A stretch of DNA of 64,000 nt from Oscarella lobularis (Eukaryota; Porifera; Homoscleromorpha; Homosclerophorida; Oscarellidae), in assembly GCF_947507565.1 (NCBI RefSeq), contig NC_089190.1, positions 620,001 through 684,000 of the forward strand. The letters run 5' to 3'. This document shows, in pieces, positions 34,442 to 44,906 of this stretch. How positions within the stretch are numbered: position 1 is the stretch's first letter; every line of letters starts with the position of its first letter. A program made the position numbers and the translations under genes. A model generated the notes under the pieces. That model was not told where the DNA came from and searched no databases. It was given only the letters and a program-made list of their open reading frames with translations.

Positions 34442-35181
34442 AGACCTCAGGGGGCGCGTCGGTCGTGTGTGGTAACTCCCCCTTCCTCCCGCTCCTTTTA
34501 CTTCTTTTCACTGAATGCTCCCTTTTCGTTCTCACCAATCGCAACTTTCGAGCCATAGATTCCTACAGAATGTGTGAAGACACGTATTACGACGCTAGAG
34601 AAAGTAGAAGCCGTGATCTAAGTAACTCTTGCCACGCCCACGCGGAGTACAACCCCATGCACTAAAATTGCCCATACACGCGAACGAAAGAAAGTATTAG
34701 AAAACAAATACCAGTTACGTGAACAAGAGGGACGGTAGTGCGAATAGCAGCGCTACTCTAAAGGATTAACAGTGATGGGAACGCACACTTGGTACGTAAA
34801 CTAGCGATGAAAAGAACCCCCGGATATCGCTTTTTATGCTCTAAAGTCAGTGGAAATCTCCTTTGACGAGCGAATAGGACTAGGGAAGCTGACAATAGTA
34901 GACAGGCTACCCGTTGAAGGCCATAAGGTTGCGTAGAACGCTGAAAAACGACCGTAAGAGGTACGTAAACGTCACGCGCGAAAAAGGTCGGGATATGAGC
35001 GAATATTACACAGAAGATGTATGCCAAAATTGTTTCTACAATATTAAAAAGTGCATTACCGTAGAAAAATATTCGGAAAGTCACAGTGGTGCAATTCACG
35101 GATCGTTTATGTGTACAATATACGGGCCTCAGCCGTAACACACATCGGGCAATGCAGGCAGTCGTCGTGCAGCACTTGCTG

Positions 35182-35227
35182 TCACGTGACGACGGGAGCT
35201 TCCTATCCCTTCTTCTCTTCCATCTAT
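35182..35227. repeat. P-like terminal inverted repeat, right
   Basis: Inverted partner of 30631-30676, identical over 46 bp, ending CTTCTCTTCCATCTAT. Confidence 0.95.
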
Positions 35228-35228
35228 G

Positions 35229-35236
35229 GTGGGACC
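35229..35236. repeat. Target site duplication, right
   Basis: GTGGGACC, identical to 30623-30630. The LINE ORF resumes immediately after it. Confidence 0.9.
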
Positions 35237-35345
35237 GCCGCCATGCTTGCACGTGACAAGGTGGTAACAATTTTGATCAATTAGCTTTCCACATTCGCAC
35301 GTCGTAATGCAAGCCGGAAAGGGAAGAGGCTGACCCAGGACTCAT
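35237..35345 (-). mobile_element. LINE copy 3, continuation upstream of the P element
   Basis: Reads on - LGQPLPFPACITTCECG then KLIDQNCYHLVTCKHGGGP, the Cys/His knuckle that precedes the endonuclease domain at 30562. The copy is truncated at about 35345. Confidence 0.8.
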
Positions 35346-35595
35346 GCTAGATAACGAGCTCCTCTCGAGCGAGCTTTTTCGCTTTCTCTTTCGGTGGCTG
35401 ATTGCAAAATTGCCCCGTATCTGTCGCATTTTTCTATAATAACACTAGTACAGTGGAACCTGTTTAATCCGGCCACCCATGGGACGTGACTTTACTGGCC
35501 GTAATATTCAGGTAATCTCTATAACAAAAAAAATTTTTTTCGACAAGAACTAGTACTATTAGTGCAGAAGAAAGCAAAGTAGTACAGCAGTAGTT

Positions 35596-37242
35596 CTAGT
35601 CATTTTTCTGAAAGTACTGATCGATTTTTGCTTGCTTCGTAGATACGATTGACTTCAATTTAGCTTCTTTAATTCTTGTTGAAAGCTCAAACGCAGCTTC
35701 AGAAACCTCTTCATTCTTTCTTTCATTAGCAAACATCTGTAGATTCATTGCAACAAATAAAGCGTGGCCCCATGAATCAATCTGCGACCGTTCGGTTTCA
35801 TCGTCCTCTTCTTCTTCCTCAGCATCGCTAACTACTTCCTTTTCTTGCGAAGTAGATCTTTTCGCGAGATTTTCAATTGCCGCGACACGCAACTTTTCTT
35901 TCCAGTCGTCTCCCTCGATCATGTAGCATGTTTCAACGTCATCATCAAAAGCAGCATATTCAGCGCCTGAAACGATTTCCGGACTAATCTTGTCAATTAG
36001 GCCTTGCAACTCTGATTCATCATTTTCTGCGTCATCCTCCAAACCTTTAAATGGATCGACGTCTTCCTCCTGTTTAGGAATTGCTCCACTGCTTCTAAAG
36101 CAATTCCTTATGGTACTTCTTTGGACGTCATTCCAAGCTCTCTTCACGAATCTAATAGCTGTCAAAAGGTCTACACTCTTGGCGATTTCGGAGGCAGAAA
36201 GAGTTGTTTGGTCGATTAGAGCAAGAACGTGCTGAAGAAGGAGACGACGATACATAACCTTGAAATTTTTATTATCCCAGCATCTAAAGGCTGAACTCTG
36301 GATGTTGCATTTTTTGGGAGAAAGACAATTGTGACATTGGACAGCTTTAGAGAAGGATCATGGGTGGGAGCGTTGTCAGCGAGAAGAACGACTTTCTTTC
36401 CACATCTTTCCAATTCTGCATTCCAAGCTGTAAGCATTTTTTTCCAAATGTCTCGTGTCATCCATGCCTTGCTGTTCGAGTAATAGGGAATTCCGCACGG
36501 TCTACGAATGTCTCGAACGCTTTTGAAACATCGTGGCTTCTCGGATCGTCCAACTATTACAGGTGGCAACTTTTCACCTGCGGCACTAGCAAAATGAACG
36601 ACCGTAATCCTCTCCTTTGATTGTTTTCCTCCACTGCACTTCTGTTTTTTTCTGTCCCAGTGTCTTGTTTGGAAGAGCTCTAAAAAAGCAGGCGGTCTCG
36701 TCTACATTCCAAACTTCGGTGTCGTCACAGCCGAGGAGAAGTTCTGAGAGTCTTTCTTTCCAAGAATCTACTAATTCATCAGGAACAGATGCTGCTTCTC
36801 CGCTGATTGTAAACTGAGCAATTCCGCGGCGCCTTTTGAAGTTTTCCAACCATCCATTAGAGGCTTTGAACTCGGATTCACCCATAGCAACTGCGATTTT
36901 CAGCGCCTCGTCTTGTAACATCGGCCCAGTCACCGGAACTCCCCTCTGTCTCGCTAACGAGAACCAATTGTAGACAGCGTCGTTTAGGGCGCTCTCACGC
37001 TTTCGTTTACGCGAAGAAGGACAGCATTCTTGAAAATCCTTTACAATAGCGTCTCTGCTTTTCAAGATGCTCTGAATCTGTGTTTTCCCGCAGTCGAAAG
37101 CTTTAGCTATTTGTCGCGAACCGTGATCTGGATGGTGCTTGGCATATTCAAGCACGGAAACTTTTCTTTCAGGGTCAATTCGACGCGTGCTCGACGTCCT
37201 TGGCCTCGTGCTTCCATGTTTGAGTGCGCATGCGGAAATCAT
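35596..37242 (-). pseudogene. pogo/Tigger transposase with C-terminal PIP box, two frameshifts
   Basis: The N-terminus has a pipsqueak/CENP-B-type helix-turn-helix (RQIAKAFDCGKTQIQSILKS) and a second CENP-B HTH (SNGWLENFKRRRGIAQF). The catalytic residues are in VWNVDETACFFRALP, VVLLADNAPTH and TSRVQPLDAGII. Single-base frameshifts near 36607 and 36270 break an otherwise continuous frame. The C-terminal 200 residues are acidic (VVSDAEEEEEDDETE) and end KQAKIDQYFQKND. That ending fits the PCNA-interacting consensus QxxIxxYF; the Drosophila pogo transposase is known to bind PCNA in this way. The start at 37242 overlaps the ATG of the HIRAN gene on the other strand. Confidence 0.88.
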
Positions 37243-37597
37243 GGACGCCTTTGCATATCACTCCTACGTCCGAGGGCATCATGTCTATCAAACCAACTGG
37301 GCCCCGATTATCGGAGAAACTCTGTTTGTGCAAAGGGAGCCTGAAAATCACCACGATCTGCATGCTGTGGCAGTAAGAAAAGGAGACGAAATCGTTGGAC
37401 ACGTGCCACGCGGGATTAGTCGTGTAACTGCCTACTTTCTAGCACGAGAAAGCAGTTCTGTAGAGTGCGAAGTTACTGGACCGCGGGTCAACAGGGGAGT
37501 CGGACATGGCCTTGAGGTTCCATGCATGTATCGCTTCTCAGGGAAGAAATCTCACATTAAAAGACTAAAAGAATTGTTATTGTCTAAAGCTAAGTAA
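37241..37597 (+). CDS. Stand-alone HIRAN-domain protein (118 aa) inside Tigger element
   Basis: A single-exon ORF, almost all HIRAN domain: YVRGHHVYQTNWAPIIGETL, then REPENHHDLHAVAV, then GDEIVGHVPRGISRVTAYFL, and a basic end (FSGKKSHIKRLKELLLSKAK). The NxxDxxAVAV and GHVPR positions match the conserved core of HLTF/Rad5 HIRAN domains. The protein is otherwise free of helicase or RING domains. The ATG at 37241 was chosen because the domain begins a few residues later; upstream codons lie in the transposase gene. Its frame is intact although the partner transposase is broken. HIRAN binding to 3' ends of single strands suggests action on transposition or replication intermediates, which is inference. 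Confidence 0.85.
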   Translation: MDAFAYHSYVRGHHVYQTNWAPIIGETLFVQREPENHHDLHAVAVRKGDEIVGHVPRGISRVTAYFLARESSSVECEVTGPRVNRGVGHGLEVPCMYRFSGKKSHIKRLKELLLSKAK

Positions 37598-37935
37598 TAT
37601 TGGTGCTATTGGTCGCTATGCAGAGGTGAAAAATACACAGTGAAAAATTTTGGTGTGGCCGCATTACCGCAATAACCAGGTGGTCGCTATACCGAGAGAG
37701 TTTCTGAATAAATTGTACTACGATTCGCCGGGACTTGATGCAAGTGGTCGTAATAAACAGGTGGCCGCCCCTAACAAGGTGGCCGTTAGGACAGGTTCCA
37801 CTGTATGTCAACTATCTACCGATATTACATCATTCACTTTCCCCGCAAACTCGCGAGAAAAAGCGCGTTCAAAAAAAAGTCGTTTGTTGTCTGCGAAAAA
37901 AAGGTTCGTTTGAATCGGTGCTGTCCGTGCTGATA

Positions 37936-38220
37936 CTATTCAAGAGTGTCTCCCAATAGAGGGGCAACACAGTCAAAGAAAGCTCTTTGGAAAAACAGAC
38001 GCTTTCTGCCGCTGAATTCCACCGAAGGTAACCGATTTTGCTTTTTTACGCATTCGTCGATAAGCGAAACAATGCTTGTAACAGGCGGAATACATCCGTC
38101 TTTTCTGACGGCTTTTCGCAACGACTCGGCAATAATTAACGCGTTAGAATATCGGGTAGAAGGTGACATAGCAACGTTTTCGTTCAGAAAGACGTCTAGA
38201 ACGGCTTCGAAGTCCTCCAT
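37936..38220 (-). CDS. Unrecognised ORF just inside a P-like end
   Basis: From the ATG at 38220 the frame gives 94 codons, with MEDFEAVLDVFLNENVAMSP and SIVSLIDECVKKQNRLP. It begins 32 bp inside a P-like terminal repeat, exactly where the accessory gene starts in the intact element (30709). Sequence similarity to that protein is weak by eye (acidic start, similar helical pattern), so homology rests mainly on position. It is truncated by decay or by the Tigger element downstream. Confidence 0.45.
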   Translation of the reverse strand: MEDFEAVLDVFLNENVAMSPSTRYSNALIIAESLRKAVRKDGCIPPVTSIVSLIDECVKKQNRLPSVEFSGRKRLFFQRAFFDCVAPLLGDTLE

Positions 38221-38251
38221 AGCGACAGAGACACACATCGATTCACAAAGG

Positions 38252-38299
38252 GTCATGTGACAGTGCTCATTGCCAATCCCCTTCTCTATTTTATCTATG
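38252..38299. repeat. Solo P-like terminal repeat
   Basis: Read inward from 38299 it starts CATAGATAAAATAGAGAAGG and continues GGATTGGC, then GTCACATGAC, matching the ends at 7951 and 30631. No partner end was found within the window. Confidence 0.75.
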
Positions 38300-40179
38300 C
38301 CTTGGCAACGCGACGCCGCGATTTCGGCTGTTTCCCGCTTTCGCTATTGGTCGAAAAGGCTCTAAACTACTTAATACTTACCTTTCCATCTTTGTCGACG
38401 TCGCCCGATCTTCGGAATCGTTGCATTCGAGCCACACCACTTCATTCAAAAATGAGCAAAGCTGGCTATCATACGCACTTAACGCGGCTGGATTACAATA
38501 CTGACGTCATAAAATAAAAATCAAGGTTTTGCACTATTTACGCAATATGCTCATAAGCCAAACTTCTATCTTACCCAAAATTTGAGCCGATGGCCACCAA
38601 TTTCTATCGTCTCTCACATACAACCTAGAACCACTTCGTGTCACAAAAAATCCACACAAAATTCATCGCGGGACAAAGAGCATCGAAAAACAAATACGAA
38701 TTTTCTCGATCGCGACGTTTTTTCGAAAGCGTGCTGTTTTGCGAGAAAAGGTTGCACGTCAATCGGACCACAACCAATCGAACCAGCAATGTCGGTTCTA
38801 CAAAACTGGTTCAAAGCCGATTTGATATTGGCCAGCTTTTGATATGAAAACACAAACACTCCTACTCGCGTGTGTAAAAACGACACCACCTTTACGACAA
38901 CGCCGTACGATAGCGGCGCGTCTCACGGCTACAAACGACACGTCGAACGAAAGCCGATATGATGCGCTTTACGAATTGCTGCTATTCGACTGCAGGCGAC
39001 GTTCCCTTTGTCGCGCAGCGAGCGCAAAAGAAGACGGACAACGACCCCTTTCGCGCATCAAAAATCGGTGAAAACGATTCGGAAAGCAAAGCGAAACACA
39101 GTGAAACGCTCCAAAGCGTTTCGCAAGCGTCGTATCGATGCATTCCATAGTGCGCGTCACCTCTTGGCGACGCGGCACCGCGTTTTCGGGACGTTAAAAC
39201 GATCGAATAAGTTCGAAAACCGCGGATCTACTTAATTCTTACCTTTTTACTCAATTCGATGTCGCGCGTAATCCGAAACGACACTTTGAGCCAAAAATCG
39301 ATTCTCTTGTACAAAGACTTAAGCGCGCTAGCGAAAATGCCGGTGACGTCATTGCTTGAAGTGCTGGAGCACATCAATCGAGCACACCATCGCAAATGGC
39401 AGGAAAGTCCTCTTTCTACATTCTAAACGCGTTTTACTACACTATTATCACTACAGAACAACAAAAGAATGTGTGCAACCTTCGAAAGAAGGTCGATCGA
39501 GGAGCCGGTCGTTGTTCACGCCCAGCGCCTCCCCAAAAACCTGACGCGAACATCGAACAAGCTATATTTACCCCTGCTAGAGTCAGATTGAAGATCAGAC
39601 AACTTCATTCGAGGCCTCTCTTTGCGTACGCTTAAAGCCCTGATACTAAGCCGCTGGACTTTCAAGAAAACCATTACAGTGATTTCAAAATCAATGGCTT
39701 AGCCACCAATATAACACTGCATTGATTCTACTACTTAACTAATACCTCCCTTTAAGGTCTGCAACAGCAAAAAAGGTTGCCTAAACGCACAAACAGAAAC
39801 GTTGCTTAGAAAAATTATCCTAATTTAATTTTACGTAACAACGGGCGAAAACTCTATTATTAACCTTTCCAATTAACCCAAGATTGCTTTAGAAAATTCG
39901 CAACCCTTTGGCAAAAAAGCAATTTCATAGTTTGATATTCACCTCTATCAAAGCATAATTCTGAAAAAATTGATTTCGTCCAACGCTTTTCTAACATATC
40001 CTACTTGATACATCACTCCAGGACTAGTGGCATAGGCAGCGAATAATTATTACAAGGTTTCTAAATAAAATCAATTAAAGTTTTCAAAAAGCCTATATTA
40101 AACTGTTCTATGAGAATCTGACATCATGCGAGACATTACTAGTCACAAGAATAGCAAGGGACGCAAGAAAATTTTGCTA
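38300..40179. other. No recognisable gene
   Basis: No supported gene. The stretch contains several Arg/Ser-rich overlapping frames (38600-39640) without domain signatures. Two segments near 38360 and 39230 share a CTACTTAAT-CTTACCTTT motif, hinting at a diverged duplication. From 39640 to 40100 the sequence is AT-rich with no structure. Confidence 0.45.
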
Positions 40180-40707
40180 CAGTGCATCTCACGTCCGATC
40201 GAAAATGAGCGTGACTTACTGTTTTACTTGCGTTTGTGTCGTTTTTCTTTGCAAATAAAGTACAAAGCTACATCCATATGTTCTTTGGTCTTTCTTCTAC
40301 CTGCCGAGATGCCTCGTTTGACGATCATTCATTTCAGATTTTAGCTGAGCGACGCGATAATAAGCATGCCTTCGACCAACGTTAGGCTATTTTTTAGACA
40401 AGGGTAGAGATTTCTTTAGCAGCGGCTATTTGCAACTCCTTCTTTATCGCCTTGAGTTTTTCGAAAACTCTTTGGTCTTTCTGAAACCATTCTGTTGTCG
40501 GCCGTAGGGCGATTTTCGGGGTGTGCCTAAATTACGTTAGGCTAATGTGTTTCTAAACGGAACTACCTCCGCCGATTCACTTACGGCAGCATGATAAAGA
40601 GATAGCTTCTTTCCATTCGCTTTCAAGCGTTTTTCCAGAACAAGCTGAAATTGTCGACACACGTGGAAAAGCACATGTAGCTCTAGTAGCGTACGCTCAT
40701 CGCAGAA

Positions 40708-41323
40708 ATGTCTTACGTTCCCGTTTTTTCGTTCCTTTGTCAAATCAGAGGAATTTGTTTGTACTCTGCCTACATCGAAGACGCCGACGGTGAAAACGTC
40801 GCTTTGGCACGCGAAAGGACGAATTCTCACAATAAGAACGCGCTCGGCGCTTGGCTGGGTCGCTTCAAAGTGGGCCACGTTGATCGCGAAGTCGCTAGAG
40901 TGCTTTCTGAGCCGATTGATAACGGCTGGATAACTGTGGACGGGTAATAACTGCATAAAATCATATTGACAAAATCGCTATTTTGGCGCTTTTAGCAAGT
41001 TCATCGGAGAGCCATATTCCAGTGACGTACGAGGCTCAATGAGCTGGAGATTCCGGGTTCGGGATAGCAAAATAACAGTCTCTGTCGTCGATTCGACCGT
41101 GGAAAAATTGGAGATGAGCTTTCGAGTATTCACAGAAATAGGAAGCCTTGGACTGAATCCGGATTTCCTCGACTATGGAGATGAATAGAGCGAGGAAGAT
41201 TTGCCCTCGGAGAGTGGAGGAGACACATCTCCACCATTGTCTCCAAAATCGAATGAATACGAAGATTACAATTCAGACAATTCGCACTCTATTTTGCAGC
41301 CTAAAAGACCTCGAATGCAATAA
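40708..41323 (+). pseudogene. HIRAN-domain accessory gene, one premature stop
   Basis: Exon 1 (40708-40943) encodes QIRGICLYSAYIED, then ARERTNSHNKNAL and FKVGHVDREVARVLSEPID. A 52-nt intron (40944-40995) is at the same place in the domain as in the gene at 26-1068. Exon 2 starts GKFIGEPYSS and SMSWRFRVR. A TAG at 41186-41188 interrupts the frame, after which an acidic tail and a basic PKRPRMQ ending continue in frame to a TAA at 41321-41323 that overlaps an AATAAA signal. The continuing composition suggests the TAG is a recent mutation. The HIRAN domain is degenerate but clear beside the other two. The true start is uncertain. Confidence 0.75.
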
Positions 41324-41399
41324 AGTTGTTGAACTTTCTCTGTTTACAATTAGGTGGCTTTTAGAAAAGCAGGGGGTTTAGAAAAACTGGGGTTCCCAC

Positions 41400-42955
41400 T
41401 TAGTTTCCAACGGAAACTCTCCGGTGGGACTTGTAAATGCGTACAGCTTTCTCCAGGGCTTCTCCAGATAAACCTTCGCGATAGAGCTTTTCGTATTGAC
41501 GGACGCCGCTAAAGAAGCCCTCAATAGTGCTCGCTGCAATACGATGGAGACTCTGGGAAATGGCGAAGCCCCTGATCGTGTAGTCACAGTGCGAACGCGT
41601 GTACTGCTTAGCAGAACACCAGACTCGCTCAATCGGGTTGAGCTTGCAGTGGAACTTTGGCAGGTAAATTACCGCGTGTCCTGAGTGGCGAACCATTTTT
41701 TCGATTTCGTTTGGTTCCGATCTGCAGTCTTCGTGCGACGACAAGATAGCGCGGAGCTGATCTCTGGATTTTCCACGCACATCCACTCCTCTTTCGGCCA
41801 GCACACAATCTAGCCCTTTCGGTGCGCCGTTCTCGTCCACGAGCGACTGAGGCCTTCCGTTCCACTCTGTGTCATGCATAACAGGCTGACGTCCTGCTGG
41901 CCCTTTGTTCATTGCTTTTGAATTGAGAGCGTCACTTGGCATGCGGCGATGGCAAGGGCTGTTGTCGAGGACAAAGAGAGCCTTCCGTCCCGGGTACTTA
42001 GAATTAAAAATGCCGATTGCCTTCAACATTTGATCTTTGAATCGATCAGCATTCCAGTACCCCTCTCTTGTTCCACCGACTTCCAAGTACACCCTTGCCA
42101 CAAGTTGAAGCTCCTGGTCCTGCAAGAAGCTTGTATCAGCTTCTGCAATGAAATCGGAGACCATAATAGCTCGGCCCTCCGATTTGGATTTCACAGGATT
42201 AAAGGAGCCGTCGCACCAAAAGGAGGGTTGGTCGTCGTTAGAGTGAAAGATGCACTCGTCGTGATACACTCTGATAAAGCCGCTTCCGTCAAACTCCTCC
42301 ATTTCATGCAAGTATTCTCCACGTCGTTGTACGACGTCAGTTCTTTCATGTCCATCGATATAGACCCCTTCTTGTACTTGGTCACCGAGAAGCTCATACG
42401 AGTCATCCACCGATGAATCGTACTTCTTCCAACAACCAAATTCTCGTTTCCAAGAAGGGGAAGGACATTCGAATTTACGTTGGTCTGCACGTCAGACACC
42501 GTGAGGTTAGGTTCTCCTTTGCGGACGCAATTTCCTCGAATGAACTCTGTCATCATCAGCTGAAGCTCCGCCTCGCCGTTAAGAAGCCAGACAGGCCCGT
42601 TCTGCTTTTTACGAACGTCCTCACAGTCACAGTCATTATCAGCCGCAATTGACGTCACCCAGCGACGAACTGTTTGTCCATTGCAGCCAACGACGGTCGC
42701 AGCTCTTTCGCACGCTTTTGTGATCCCTAGGTCGACATTCTGACACACCAGATAGGCGGCGAACATTAGTCGATCAACGTCTTGAAGATCGGCTATCCAC
42801 TCATCAACGCGAATGCGAGCGACGTCGATTTTTTCTTGCCGTTCGCGAGATGTAGCCGACTCCGAGAGAGGTGTACGATCACTGGGTCGCTTCCGACCAC
42901 GTCCAGCTGTGCGACCGCCTTTCGCGGCGTCCCCTCGAGGCTTCAACTTGTGCAT
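41400..42955 (-). pseudogene. IS630/Tc1-mariner-superfamily transposase, one frameshift
   Basis: From the Met at 42955 (basic MHKLKPRGDAAKGGR) the protein has a helix-turn-helix region (GCNGQTVRRWV) and STIHRWMTRMSFSVTKYKK. A frameshift near 42370 leads to YIDGHERTDVVQRRGEYLHE. Catalytic motifs are VYHDECIFHSNDD, KALFVLDNSPCHR and FHCKLNPIERVWCSAK (D, D, E). The protein ends KSHRRVSVGN, like KSHRRVFGKI in the first element. The stop lies about 75 bp from the HIRAN stop. Only the one frameshift was found, so this copy died recently or the shift is a sequencing error. Confidence 0.85.
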
Positions 42956-43608
42956 CCTGTTGACTTGGGTAAGTCGGAAGCGCGGTTCAGTGATGCACGC
43001 TTCGGTCGCGTGCCGTCCTCTATCGACGAGCAAGGAGTAGACGAAGACGTGTTGGTGTTTAAAAACACCGGTTGGAGAGGTATTGCAGACGAAAAAGAAA
43101 AACAATCCATTCAAACGATGCGCGAAAAAGCCGAGGCACCCGTACAAAACCCGGTGCTTGGCCCGTGTTCCCCAAAAGGGGGCCGCATGTTAAACGTTTA
43201 GTAAACTTTATTCTTTTAGTACTCTATATAGACCAAGCTACCTGTAAAAAACGTTCGGGGAATGTCAAAATTAACCGGGACTTTTTTGCGTTTTGACGTG
43301 GAATGCACTGTACCTGTTTTTCACTGCGAATGCAACCCCATCAAGCAAGTACATGGAGGCCAAAGGGAGAAGACGACGAGGCAGCGACTACTTAATTACC
43401 GCACATAAATCTCACATAAATCCGGAAGTCGACGCCGTCTCAATCAAACGGATATGTAAGTTCGCTAAAAAACGCGGAAATTCGTTAAAATTTTTTAGAA
43501 ATAAAAACCGCCATCAGTAAATTGCAAGGAGCCTTCAAGAAATTCAAATCTCATTGACGAGTACTAAAAATATACCAAATTATTAATTTCTTTGTTTACA
43601 TAATGTAA

Positions 43609-44200
43609 CAGTCGAACCTCTCGTATCCGGCAGGCTCCAAAGAGTGTTGTGAAATACATGCGTTTCGTGGAATTACCTCGCTAGCTTCATCTGAAATCTC
43701 GTCTCGTTTTTGTCACACATCTTGCGGTCATGATACTCGTCTTTCTTCATTTGGGCTTCAACTTACTCGTCCCTCCACAAATGCTCGTCGATTAACGTCT
43801 CTTTATCGTGCTCAGTTTTATTGGAATTCTTTCGGTCCCTCTTGTGGTCTGCATCTGATCTCAAATCATTTAAAGTTCGCTTACGATATATCTGTTATCT
43901 TGTTCAAGAGAAAGGAACCTGCTTTACGATTTTCGATTGTTTTTGCTTTTGCCTGACGTGTTTTGTGCTGACGCGCTTGTGTTTCAACATTTGCTTTACC
44001 GCACAGCTCTTTTACTGTTCCGTCGCAGTAGAAGTCTTTCTATGGCGTCAACAAAAAGTAAATCTCTTTCTCTTAGTGATCGCGAGCGGATCGTTTGTAT
44101 GGCTAATAGAGGAATGTCTTCTCGACACCGTGTCGATGCGTTCAGCGTAGGCAAGACGCAAATTCGAGTTATTTGAAAACAAAATAAGGACATCCTTAAC
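43609..44200 (+). mobile_element. Tigger-like element fragment (left end and transposase start)
   Basis: The end CAGTCGAACCTC then GTATCCGGC at 43609 resembles the left terminus of the element at 35451 (CAGTGGAACCTG then AATCCGGCC). On + at about 44042-44200 the reading SLSLSDRERIVCMANRGMSS then AFSVGKTQIRVI is the pipsqueak-type helix-turn-helix of pogo transposases, broken by a stop. The rest of the transposase is missing. Confidence 0.65.
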
Positions 44201-44906
44201 TAAACGAATGCTTTCATTTCGATTACCCTTTACAAAAGAATAGAACTAGGAGCAACGGCAATTGTACACTTTTTGTACGCCATGTGGCTCGTCGATTGCG
44301 CGACCATATTTGGAATCCAGAGGTTACAATCACGCGATCAACCAGTGGACCTCCGGCACGTGCGGAAACAAAAGCGCCATACTAGCACCTGCATGTACAT
44401 GGCCGCTCCTTTATGTTCTTTTCTATTATAGCTAGGTACCCATAATTCACAAATAGATTTAGGTACCCTCAATTTTATCTCCTTTTTACATTTTATTAAA
44501 CATTTATTAGTTATTATTACTTATAAATAGACCGAACCCATATTAACTGCGCATGCTCTTCGCAGCCATATTAAGAGGGGATCAATTACCGACCGTGTTG
44601 GTCACGCGACCAATTTTCTCTGTTCCTCTGCAAAGTTAGTCATATTTTTCCCTTTGAGTGAATTTCTTATAGATCGAACTCCAATTCCGTCAAGTTTCGA
44701 GCGTCTCTTTCAAGCGGAAGCACAGAGCGAAAAATGGTCGCCGATTCGGCGACCTCTCACGCCGGCCCAGTATGTCAGACGCGTTTACTAGGCGGTGCAT
44801 CAGTAGGCTAAATCAATGTACTTAAATAAACGCCTTTTCACTTGACGTCGCTTTTTCGATAAAAAACGGATTTCGCTGGTCATTTAACGCGAGTTAGGCG
44901 GCGCAT
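44201..44906. other. No gene seen
   Basis: Non-coding sequence between the Tigger fragment and the SWIM-YqaJ gene. A short direct repeat, TAGGTACCC, occurs at about 44434 and 44460. It may include the unrecognised left end of the ISL2EU-type element. Confidence 0.4.

Larger units (their letters stand above)
30631..35228. mobile_element. Intact-looking P-like DNA transposon with two convergent genes
   Basis: About 4.6 kb, bounded by 46-bp perfect inverted repeats and a perfect 8-bp duplication. It contains an accessory gene on + (30709-31716) and a five-exon P-type transposase on - (34441-31758), whose stops are 41 bp apart. No lesion was found in either gene. The copy is inserted in a decayed LINE ORF. 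Perfect ends and open frames suggest recent movement. A related MITE is at 7951-8850, a decayed full element at 12280-19188, and a solo end at 38252-38299. Confidence 0.9.
35451..37803. mobile_element. pogo/Tigger-like transposon carrying a HIRAN gene
   Basis: The left end CAGTGGAACCTG at 35451 and right end CAGGTTCCACTG at 37803 are inverted, and each is flanked by TA (35449-35450 and 37804-37805), the pogo/Tigger target duplication. Inside are a transposase on - and a HIRAN-domain gene on +, divergently arranged with overlapping start codons. The element is 2353 bp. The transposase has two one-base frameshifts, while the HIRAN gene is open. No other sequence of note lies within. Confidence 0.9.
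40180..43310. mobile_element. IS630/Tc1-mariner-like transposon with HIRAN gene, both ends present
   Basis: The left end TA-CAGTGCATCTCACGTC (40178 on) and right end, read inward, TA-CAGTGCATTCCACGTC (43312 back) are inverted repeats flanked by TA. The element is 3131 bp. It holds a HIRAN gene on + (40708-41323) and a transposase on - (42955-41400), convergent as in the element at 1-3055. Both genes carry one lesion each. About 530 bp of non-coding sequence precedes the HIRAN gene. Confidence 0.8.

Noticed and set aside
34758-35270. 170-codon ORF as a possible THAP exon of the P transposase
   Set aside because: No C2CH zinc-finger pattern is present, and the frame runs through the terminal repeat into the LINE flank.
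41949-43201. Plus-strand ORFs of 140-155 codons
   Set aside because: They lie antisense to the IS630-like transposase, whose catalytic motifs read clearly on the other strand.
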